Source: Pycnopodia helianthoides (lineage: Eukaryota > Echinodermata > Asteroidea > Forcipulatida > Asteriidae). Taken from it: a stretch of 64,000 bases of DNA. The translations under genes were made by a program, and so were the position numbers. The DNA is taken from NCBI GenBank assembly GCA_032158295.1, contig CM063250.1, positions 2,425,501 through 2,489,500 of the forward strand, in the 5' to 3' direction. Below the pieces are notes generated by a model. The model made no database searches and had not been told where the DNA came from. It saw nothing but the letters and a program-made list of their open reading frames with translations. Positions 40,101 to 52,100 of this stretch are shown here, piece after piece; the first letter of the stretch is position 1; each line of letters starts with the position of its first letter.

Positions 40101-43100
40101 AGCGTTGCATTCCAAGGTTGTGGGTGTGTGACGGCGATAACGACTGCGGAGACGCTGCTGACGAACACTTGGAACAAGGCTGCAGTAAGTATCCAAGGTG
40201 TTTCCCCATGGCTGGTCTAACGAACGGAGCCTGACGGTCATAAAATGTGTCACATAGGAGTTGTTATGACTGTAACTATATTTGGTTTTACCCAAACAAC
40301 AATGTGTGGAAAGTGCTGTTTACTCAGCACTGGTGGGATTCGAACCCATGACCTTTGGTATTCTAGAGCAGATGTCTTACCACTAGACCACCAAGATTGA
40401 CTAGTAGTTAGAGGCAGTATAGACCGCAACAATTAATAGATATTAAATTTGCATCAGGGATAAAAAATATAGTGTATGGGTAAAAACCAAATCAATAGTA
40501 TTGATCCCCGATGCCAATTTAACATCTGTTAAGTTGTTATGACTGTGTTGCAAACGCGATTTTTCGAAGCGCGACAAGATCGTACTTTTGTTTAAAAATG
40601 CCCAGATATAAGCAGAAAAAACTATTATGCTAATACCAAAATGTACCCAGCTTGTGTTAAAGGGTGTGTACAACATTGGCAAGATTGAAAATATTAATGT
40701 TCACAGATTTGCACATAACTTACATGGTATAAAGATGGTCATAGTGGAAAACTTCCCTTGAAATAGTTTTGCTTGAAATGCTTTAGTTTTTAGGTAATGA
40801 GTAAAACAATTAGTCTTTATCGCGTGTCCAAAACCTGATGTTTGAAAACAGTAAGTACTTATATTTGGGGTTTTTCACTATTTTCTCATGACTCTGAAGA
40901 CCGATTGAGCTTAACATTTCACAGGTTTTTTATTTCATGTACATGTATATGTTGGCTCACATAAAGTGCAGATACAAGTCTTTGAAAATTACCTATGTTG
41001 TACATGTGCAAATGAACACACAGCTTACAAATGAACACACCAGGCCTGTGATTTGGTTGTCAGGATGTCTTCCTGCTTCCAGGATTTCTGTTTTTTGTAG
41101 ACTTCTGTTTTTCTAGTTTCACGTCCTTCAAGGTAAGACGAAGCAGCCCATACTTGTACAGTTTAGACTCATTGTTATCATGCCTTGCTTATTTCCCAGA
41201 TGTGACCCGCTGTGACCCCAACGAGTACGCATGCCGTAATGGTCACTGCCTCCAGGCTGCTTGGGTGTGCGATCGGGACGACGATTGCGGGGACGGGTCG
41301 GATGAACCGGACACATGTGGTAAGAATTATCCCACCAATGACATTAAGAACTATTTTGGGTATTCAAGGCTCCACTCTGAGCTAGCTTCAGTCTCACCTC
41401 AATGATCGCCTTCAATTTGTCCAGATACTGGAGGAGTCTTAAGTTCCAGCTGCTAAGGTTCCGTATGGAGTACCTCAGGGCTCTGTCCTTGGCCCGAAGC
41501 TCTCTTTGGCGACAAAGAATGAAGAGATGAAAATTGAAAGTTTCATGTCTTGGTTTTTTATGAAAACTGCTGTCCAACTTCTCTGGGATTCATTGTTTGT
41601 GTAATGACATCAATACTTTGAGGTTCAACAAAGAAAAAATTGTCTAGAGCGGGCTTTAAACCAAAGACCCCCGGATTACCATGCCAGCACTCTACCAACC
41701 AACCCAGTCAGTTTCCCTTTTGGTTTATTACTTTAGACTTCAATACTTCTCAAAATTGACAATCATACTGGTTTATAATAGTCTGTAGCCCTCAACATCA
41801 TAATGAGTTGAGAGGCTAATCATCCTCGCAGACGAGAAGCTGGTTTGTGAAGGACGCAGGCATGTGAGGGCGCCCTTGGCAGCCAGCCACATTGACCCAT
41901 ATATGACCAGGGAGCCCAGCCAGAGTTCAGAAGGGTGTGATTTTTAACGGGACTTCATCTGTGCATTGGAAGAGGCATTCACCGTGCCTTGAATGTATTT
42001 TTGATTTGATTTTTTATACAGATACCACATGTTCACCTGACCAGTACAGCTGTGATAATGGTCAGTGCATCCATATGTACTGGCTCTGTGATGGAGATGC
42101 AGACTGCAGCGACAACTCTGACGAAGCAAACTGCTGTAAGTAAATAATGAGGGGAATCAAAGAGGGGCGACTCAGTCTTGTACGTTTGTTTTTAAAACTG
42201 GCAGGGTTGGGGCCGTGCGGTAAATGACCAAGCCGATGGCGAGGTCCTTTATGGCATGTCCACGGCCCTGCAAGTTCAAACAGTGCCTCGTGATATCCTC
42301 TCGGCCAATCACAATGGATAAAACTGTCCCTGGTTTTGTACGAATGGATGATAAATAATCAAATCTCGCACTCGATTAATTTTGGTTATCGCAACGGCAC
42401 ATAGTGGCACTAATAATCAGGCGAATCTTCACTGGTGTCCACGTCTACTCCTAGTTGAAGAGAAGCAATTAATGTAAAGTGTTTTGTTCAAGAACACTCC
42501 AAAAAACACAGATTTGATTATACTAACCCACAGTAACCAGAACACACATGCTGTACTCACAAAGTGCTGGAGCCAGAACTTTCACAGTCTTCGCTGCTAA
42601 GGAATGGAACATTTACCTACACCCACATTAAGTCGGCTGGCTCAACAGCGCAATTCAAAAAGCTACTTAAAACCCACCTTTTCCTCAATTAATGATTTGT
42701 TATTACTGTGTGTTTTTTCCTATCATTCGCTTATTGTTAGCCTTAAGGTTTTGTTTTGTGTGGAGTGAGATAAGGGGCTGAAGTGAGGGCGGGGTGAGGT
42801 AAGGGTGGGGTGAGGAAAGGGTGTGGTGTGAGGTGAAGAGAGGTGACTGTAAGTAGTTGAATGACTTCTGAACCCCCCCCCCCCTCCCGAAAGTTTTTGA
42901 CAAAGGGTGTATTAAAATGCTTGGTTTTATTATTATGTTAACTAAAAAAAACACATTTTTCATTGATATTGATGTCTGAGAGATCACCTTATCTACATAT
43001 GTATGTTTTGATATGAATATTCATGATTCTAATTCATGCTGTTCCAGCCTCTGTTGCACCTCCCATTGGAGACTGTGATCCAGATTCCCCGGGGACGCAG

Positions 43101-46100
43101 TTCCGGTGTGAAAACAACCGTTGCATCGCGGCCGACCTGGTTTGCAATAACAACGATGACTGCTTGGATGAGTCAGATGAGAGGAATTGCAGTAGGTTTT
43201 TCTCATTCGGTCCTATTAGACTATTATCATGCTGCCGCCATCTTGGTCATGTTCCATGTATCCAATAACAGTAATGAATGCTAATAATGCATTTGTACAA
43301 AAAGGAACCAGACTATTTCTCCTTCCCGCCTCGGTTTGGTTACACCGTTTTGAATGGGAGAAAATCAAGATGACCGCATTATGATAAAGGTCTGTTATTT
43401 TTAATGCGAATCCCGTGGAGAGTTTAACCAGGAACCAGGCATGTGATTTTTCGTGTTTTCAGGATTTTCTAAAAAAATCACCTTGAGCCTTTAATGTTTC
43501 TTAACCCTCCTACTGTCAGTGACTCTTGGCAACATTTTCCAGTGAGTTGACCAACCATTTGAAACCATTCGACTGCCAAGGTTGTGTGCAGTGGCCCAAC
43601 TGTGCACAGAACTAACTGTGTACTGTGTACATGCATTCCCTCATAGTATCATATTGCAGGCTGGCATAGTTTATCTATCATTCAAAACCACAGTGAATGG
43701 TATTGAATGGTCAGACAGCAAGAGGGTTAAAAGAAGTAAAGCAGTCACCAAAGGGAGAAAGAAATAGTGCACATTGTGTCTGATTCTGTAATTCTTTATT
43801 ATGCACAGAGTCTGTAAACCTCCTGACTTGTAATATCTGAGAGGTTCCAGGTCTAGAATAAGAAGGAATTCAGGCCAGGAAGCCATTTTTAGGAATTTGA
43901 CATTTAGCAAATATTCTCCCTGAGTACCCCCCCCCCCCCAGATTCCAAAGACTCAATTTGCATACACCGTTACAAACAAGTGCCTCAGTTGTTAAAGGAA
44001 CATTACAGAATTGGTAAGAAAAAAACTTGTAAAATATACTTTTGATCACAGATTTGCATAAAACTGACACGGTCTAACGATGATGATAGTAGAAAACATC
44101 CCTAGAAATATTTCTGTCTGAAATGCTATATTTGATGAGAAATTAATAAACTAATTTTTGGATTGGAGTTTATCGCTCAGTGAGCGTTTTATTCGTTTGT
44201 TGAACCTATATGATTTCATGCAAATGTGTAATCGGTTTTTCACTATTTTCTCGTGACCCAGATGGCCGATTGATTTCAAACTTCTACAGGTCTGTCAGTT
44301 TATGTATATGGTGGATTACATAAAGTGCTTACACTGCCAGCAACTGTTTTGTTAGCAAAAACCAATTCTGTAATGTTCCTTTAAGGCTTTTCATTGGTGT
44401 ACCATTGACTGTTGTTTTGAATCGGGAGGGATGCAAGGTTAATTTAATTAAGTGGTAACTTGGGGTTAAACCTCTGGTAACCCCTGGTAAACCGAGGTAC
44501 AATATGGTAACACGATAGTCAACTCTGAGTTACCGCTTGTTTGATTTTTTTGCGTTTCTGTTTTTATTAATGTCTTGCTCTTTACTTCCTGGTTCCAGAT
44601 GTGGATGAATGTGTCACATCTCACCCATGCCACCACATGTGTGCTGACTTGCCAACGAGCTTCATATGTTTGTGTTATGACGGCTACAGACTGCAAAATG
44701 ATAGCTCTACGTGCGAAGGTATTGAAGGCCGTTCAACTTGAGGTGTTCCCAATGCCACCTCTTCCCCAAAGTGAACTCTTTCCCAGGGTGTGGGATCACA
44801 CCTAGTACCATGTTGTCCAATTATTCTGTGCGGTACCCCCATTGAGTTGTTTTGTTATGCCTTCGGCTGCAGTGGCAATGCGGTTGAGAGCATCGGACTC
44901 AAGCGCTGGTGTTTCTGATCATCAGAGTGTGGGTTTGAGTCCTGGTTTTGGCACTTGTGTCCTTAAGCAAGATACTTTACCGTAATTGCTTTTTCCTTCA
45001 ATGGATATTAAGCCGTAGGTCCCGTGTACTAGGATTGGTAGTGCACATAAAAGAACCCAGAACACTTATCCTGGAAGAGTAGGGGTTGACCCCAGTGTTT
45101 CTGGTTCACATAGCAATCACCCTTGTTGACAGGTTTTCCCAGGCTTGCGAGCTACAGTGATCAAGTACACTTATGAGGCCATCCTTGGTTTCGTCACCAG
45201 AAATATATAATATTAATATTAATACTATCAATTTGGCTGGTGTACGAACTTATTTATAGCACTGGCTGTGGCTCTCTATAGCTGAACCATTGCAAATCCC
45301 TGTTCTTTAATATTTTCCACTGTACCCAACAGTCATAGCCCATAGCCGCCGAAGCTCACTTCAGACCAATCCTACACACCACTCTGTGAACATCATCAAA
45401 CCATTGTGAATATTGATGACCTGCCTGCATTTGAAAAGTTCATTGACTTTTTACCATGCCGAGTCAAGTCCCCCGTGTACACTCTGATAGTGTAAATTCC
45501 AGTTGAAATTTCTTGGAAAGAGATCAAGGCTATTTCGTCCGTCGAACCTCAGTTTGATTAAATTGAGTAGAAAAGAAACCCGAAATGACTTCATCGTGAT
45601 GAAGATGAAAATTTGTGAAAAATAGACTGTACAAATCTTGTGCGTATCAAAAATGAGAAACAAGTCGAATGAAGGCTGTATCTTGGGCAAAATTCTGAAC
45701 TGTTTACAAGTAACCAAAGACGGAGGTCAAGTCTTATTCTTGGGTTTTTCTTTGCTGATTTGTCAAATTTATTTTTACTTACATACATTTCATTGCTAAA
45801 TTTGGCTTTCCCAACAGTGTAATACAACGTTGTTATAACCTTGCAAAGAAACAGAATTGGCACACGTAAAACTCAACATGGTTGGGACCAAGTTGGTTCT
45901 GGAAGTTCGAATACGCGCAAGACTTGCACAGTCTATTAAGGTGACAAATGTCTACCAGTGGCAGAAGTGTAAGATTTCCAATGGATCATTGTGTCCCCAT
46001 TGTTAAAAGTAAAAAACGATGCTAAAGAAATGGAAAAACCCACAGCCATGTACATGCCACGCACAGGATCGACCAATGAGCCATCTTCTTTTGACCTCTT

Positions 46101-49100
46101 GTCGAGGGCGCCCTACTCAAATGACGTCATTTTCATAAGGTCAAAACAAAACGAAAAACTTCAAAGAAATTGTGTTGGTTCTTCTCCTGCTACAGATATA
46201 AATGAGTGTGTGGAGACGTTGCCGTGTTCACAGGGCTGCCTCAACTCCCCCGGAACGTTCCGTTGTTTCTGCGCCGACGGTTATGATGCGCTTCTAACGA
46301 ATCCAAACAAATGTGTCGTCTCTAAAACCTGTAAGTACAAAAGCGGGAAATATTGTTCACATTACACAGAATAATATCATTACAACTTGATGCATTTCAG
46401 GACTCCAGATGTGTTTTTTTCCTGAAAAAAATTGTGAATCAATATTGGGAGCTAGAGGTAAAATAGCTTGTTTTTAGAAATTTGTTTGTGATTTTTTTAT
46501 AAATTGAAACTTTTGTCAGAACTTTGAAGAACAGTTTTTTGTTTTACAATATTTTGCCCTTTCCAATAAAAAAACAACAAATTTTATCTCTACACCAGAT
46601 GAAAAACCCCAAATTCTCTTTGCGAATCGTTACTACATCCGATCCGTGGATTTGTACGGGAATAACTATAACCTGGTGCAAGCTCAACTCACTAACGCCG
46701 TAGCGCTAGACTTTGACGTCCAGGAACGAAAAGTGTACTGGTCTGACGTGACACAGCAAGACAGTACCATCAGCCGTATGGACATCAATGGGAGCAACAC
46801 TGAGGTAAGGGTGGGGCAAGGGTTAGGGTGGGCTTAGTGTGGGTGTGGGGTAAGTTCAGGGTGGGTGAGGCAAGAGTGGGGCAAGGGTAAGGGTGTGGTT
46901 ATTATGGGTGTTAGGTGAGGATGATTGTGAGGTAAGGTTGGGGCGAGGTAAGGGTGTGGAGTGAGTTCAATGTTTGGAGTGAGGTAAGGGGCTGAAGTGA
47001 GGGTGGGGCGAGGTAAGGATGGGGGTAAGGTAAGGATTTGGAGTGAGGTGAAGAGGGGTGACTGTAAGTAGTTGAATGGCTTCTGACTGGCAACCCCTCC
47101 CCCCCCCCAGAAAGTTTTTGACAAAATAGGGAGACTGCCAACATCAGGGCAGATAGACTGCCATCACGTTAATTCAGAGGTGACAGGTTCAAATCCCATA
47201 CTAGTCAGTCTGTCGTTGTTCACCCCAAAATTGAATTAATTTTCCATCCCATCTGTTTCCCTTGTGGTTTATTGCTCGACACGGCAAGTACAGCAGATAA
47301 TCGCCCACTGGTAATATAACAGCCTCATGTAGAAAACTTATACCGATCTGGTTTACGCTAGGTGCTGCACTTGGGTGTTCTCAATCCGGACGGTCTGGCG
47401 GTGGATTGGGTCGGCAGGAATCTGTACTGGTGTGATAAAGGTCTAGATCAGATTGGAGTGTCAACTCTAGATGGCCACTTCAGGAAGGCTCTCATCAAGG
47501 AGGGCCTGGACGAGCCAAGAGCTATTGCACTGGATCCACGTAACGGGTATGTTGGGGGGGGGGGGGAATGATAACTTTGAATCTGGCTGGGAGTTAGAGG
47601 AGAAGGGCAGCGAAGGAAAGACCTACACGAAGGGATCTGACACGGAGGGCTACATCCTGCTGTGGTTACACTGTTTGTAATAGTGAGGAATGATAAACCA
47701 ATGCACACTTTGTGCCTGTCAACCTATGACCCACATGTGACGTCATGACTGGCGTCGTCTATTGGTTTATGACGATGCCTTTTTGTGTTTTTCTATAAAC
47801 AGGTTGGTCTACTGGACGGATTGGGGTGTCAAGCCTTACATCGGTCGAGCAAGTAAGTTTACCAACTCGATTTCTGCCCTGAGGTTTATCCGAGAAAAGA
47901 CTGAATGCTTGATTTCTGAATGCTTGATTTCTTGGATAAAGATTTATCCAAGAACCCAGACTAAATAAAACAGCTTTGCAATTTTGAGGGGGAGCAGCTA
48001 AATTCATTCTATTTCTGTATGTGGCTCTTAGAAAACTAAAGCCAAGAAAATATAATTAGCTGTTGCAAACTGCTTGCCAATCAAAAGGACCTATGGTATA
48101 AATGTAAAAAGAAAAGTTGACGTTTCAACCCTAGCAGAGTCCTTCTAAAAGGCTAATTTACAACACTACACACATCAGCAAGTATACTGGTGTAAGACAA
48201 GCAGTAAGGTGGAAAGAAATGAAAAGAGAGAAAGAGGCAGAAAGCACACAGAAAAAAAAGGAAAGGATTTCCCTGACTGCTTCTGTTACTCCAGTATACC
48301 TGTTTTGTGTGTTGTGTTGTCATTTAGCCGTCAAGAAATACTCTGCTAGGGTCGATACGTCAGGCCATGAACTATTTTTTTGCTAAACTAAATCATATTA
48401 CACTGTAGGTTATGGGTTCGAATCCCACCCAAGTAGTGTGTGGATTTTGTATTCCTTCGGGGCTCCGCAGTGCTTGGTAGAAGCCAAAAATACTATTCGT
48501 TATTACTGATGCAATGATTTATTCAGTTAAATTATTGCTAATTACATGATTTGAGCTGGCCTTGATTCAAACTGGCCTCTTGTCACCGGGCATGTTCGGT
48601 GGTCTTGCAGTTGCGGCATCTGTGCTCTAGAATGCAGGGGTTGTGGGTTCGAATCCCAACAGAGTAGCCGCTAGATTTTTTTCTGCAGGACATTCGGGGG
48701 AAAAGCATTAAGTATACAGTGCTTATAACACATCGGTGTAAGGGTAAAAACAAAATAATATTCTTTGCATTTCTGAACACTTGATCATTTCAACTCTTAA
48801 AATATTTATCACGGTGCAGCCAATAGCATTTGGCACTAATGACATCACTTTTGCTCAGAATTCCCGGCTGTCAGACAAACATTCCACCACTTCGGCATGC
48901 CAAAGCGCAAACAGTTTGGACATGCACGCGCATGAAACTTAACACGTTGTCTGAGATCTGGGTACTGAGCTTCTACTGTTAGTATGAGGGCGGAGCGCAA
49001 TTTGTTTCTCTTTCATTCAATTCGATAATAACCAAACCGAAACTGGTTTTTGAGGTTTGGCTGGTTTCAGAATGATTTAGGACAGCCTCTGGGTCTCGTC

Positions 49101-52100
49101 CCGCGAGATACTGATGAGAACACTAGTAGCATGTTTGCGTTCCCTTATCTTCTGTTCGTTTGATCTTCCCCAGGTATGGACGGAGCTAGACCTCTACGCC
49201 TTGTAGAAGACCACTTGAAATGGCCGAACGGACTGACCATTGACTACACAACTGACCGAGTGTTCTGGGCTGATGCTCATAGGGATAGGGTAGAGTTTGT
49301 TGAATGGGACGGAACAAACAGGTACAGATTTCTATGCTTTTGAGGGGGTCGTACAGAATTCATCTTCATTTTTTTAAACTGATATTTAAAAAAATCTAAC
49401 GGTACATTTCAACGTAGTTTTGCTTCTGGTAGCAGACGACGTGGTTTTGCGATCAAAACAAAGGCAGGGACCAGAACACACAGATACCAAGGCTGGGTCC
49501 AAAATAGACTCTAACAGTACTGGCCTTGTATCCGTGTGCTGAACACAGAACTTAAACATAGCGAAGCTCCCTTGAAGGTTTTATACAGGATTGGTAGAGC
49601 TGACAAAATAGTCACAGACAGTGTTCATGTTTTACAGGATTGGTAGAGCTGACAAAATAGTCACAGACAGTGTTCATGTTTTACAGGATTGGTAGAGCTG
49701 ACAACATAGTCGCAGACAGTGTTCATATTTTACAGGATTGGTAGAGCTGACAATATTATAGTCGCAGACAGTGTTCATGTTTTGTATGATCAACCATACA
49801 TGAAATAACTAACCTGTGAAAATTTTGGGCTTAATTCGTTGTGTGAGTCAGGAGAAAATAGTGAAAATCCATGCACAGTTTTCAGCACTTAAACACATTG
49901 TCCTTAATTTTGGTTGTAAAAACCAAGGTCAGCTGTTGTGTTTTTTAAAGGTTTTTAGATACAGTTTCCTCAAATATGACTTCATTTCAGGGGGAAATAA
50001 TTAAAAGAAAAAATAGTTCTAGTAGGAACTTCATAACAGTAAGCTTTCAGACTAAAACTAGACAATGATATTTTGTACCCTTACAAATCCTGTATAATAC
50101 CTTAAAGTTAAAGTCGTCGATTTTGGAAGCCAGATGTGGAATAGCTAAGGAACTGAGTTTCATCTCCTCCTTTCCACCTCCTCTCATTTCAGACAAGTGG
50201 TAATCAGTCAAGGCATCCCTCACATCTTTGCCATCTCGCTGTTTGAGGACTGGCTCCTGTGGACGGACTGGGAGAACAAGACGGTGGTCAGAGCGGATAA
50301 GTACACGGGGAAGAATCGAACCACCCTGGTGACCACTGTGCATCGACCGATGGACATCCATGTTTATCACCCACTCAGGCAGCCACCAGGTATGATATCA
50401 GAATTATTATAACCCTCCTACTCTTGGCGCAATGACCAGCGAGTTGACCGACCATTTGTGGGGTGTCTTGGCCGAGCGGTCAAGGGAAACGGACTCGAGC
50501 TCTGGTGTTTCTGATCAGCGGAGTGTGGGTTCGAGTCCTGGTCTTGACGCTTGTGTCCTTAAGCAAGGCACTGAACCATTTGTTCTTCCTCCTTCAGATG
50601 GGACTTAAAGCCGTTGGTCCCATGTGTTGCGTAATGCACGTAAAAGAAGAACCCAGTGCACTTATCGCAAAGAGAAGGGGTTTGCCCCAGTGTTTCCGGC
50701 ATGGTCTGGCAGTTATATGCCCCACCTCACCTTGTATTCCTTTCAAGGTGTTGTATTATGGTTGCTTCGTCTCATTAATTCATTCTTAACAAGCTCCACC
50801 AAATTTGATAATTTGGCGCCAGGAGTGTCATTTATGACAGTGATGGTGCATTATAAATGTACACTATCATTATTATTGTTGAACTTGCATGGTTGATCTA
50901 TCCTTCAAAACAACAGTGGTTGACAGTGAATGGTCAGATAGTAGGAGGGTTAACTGGCATGGTTTATCTATTCTTCAAACCACAGTGGTTGACAGTGAAT
51001 GGTCAGATAGTAGGAGGGTTAACTGGCATGGTTTATCTATTCTTCAAAACCACAGTGGTTGACAGTGATATGGTCAGATAGTAGGAGGGTTTAACTGCAT
51101 GGTTTAACTATCCTTCAAAACCACAGTGTTGACAGTGAATGGTCAGATAGTAGGAGGGTTAACTGGCATGGTTTATCTATTCTTCAAAACCACAGTGGTT
51201 GACAGTGAATGTCAGATAGTAGGAGGGTTAACTGGCATGGTTTATCTATTCCTCAAAACCACAGTGGTTGACAGTGAATGGTCAGATAGTAGGAGGGTTG
51301 ACTGTGTACTGGGGAAATGCATTCACCACATGATATCTTATTGCAAGCTGGCATGGTTTAGATATTATTCAAAAGCATAGTGGATGATATTGATTGGTCA
51401 GACAGTAGGAGGGGTGACTGTGTACTGTGTAAATGTATTGTAGCTGGCATTGTTTATACATCATTCAAAACTACAGTGGTTGATATTGAATGGTCGGACA
51501 GTAGGAAGGTTGGCTTGACTGTGTTCTGTGTAGATGCATTCACCACATGATATATTGCATGCTGGCATAGTGTATCTATCCTTCAAAACCACAGTGATTG
51601 AATGGTCACACAGTAGGAGGGCTAATAATTTTCCCAGATTCTCAAAAATCCATTCCCTGTCTCTGAAATGTGTCTTTGCACTGAACCGATTGTCAGTTCC
51701 CACCATTTGTTATTATCAATAAAAACAAATTTGAACAAATCAGCTCAGTAGAATCCTTCAGATTTGTGATACCTGTGTTCAATTTAAATTTGGGATTTTG
51801 GGAAGTGTTGTAATAGTTGAGTTACACCCTGATGCATTGACGTGATGATTGTTTTAATCAAGATTGTACCTTTGGTCTGTAGCCGGGTACTGGTTGGTCC
51901 CAAGAAAATCCCCTACACTTATTCTTTAAAAATGAGAGCTAGTCTTGGGCATGAGTATAGAATCGTTCAAGACGTCCCATTGATCTCCTTACAGCTGTCT
52001 TCAACCCATGCAAGTACAAGAACGGCGGCTGCAGCAACCTGTGTCTCCTGAACGATCGCAGCGGTCGCACCTGCGCCTGCCCGACCAACTTCAACCTGTC

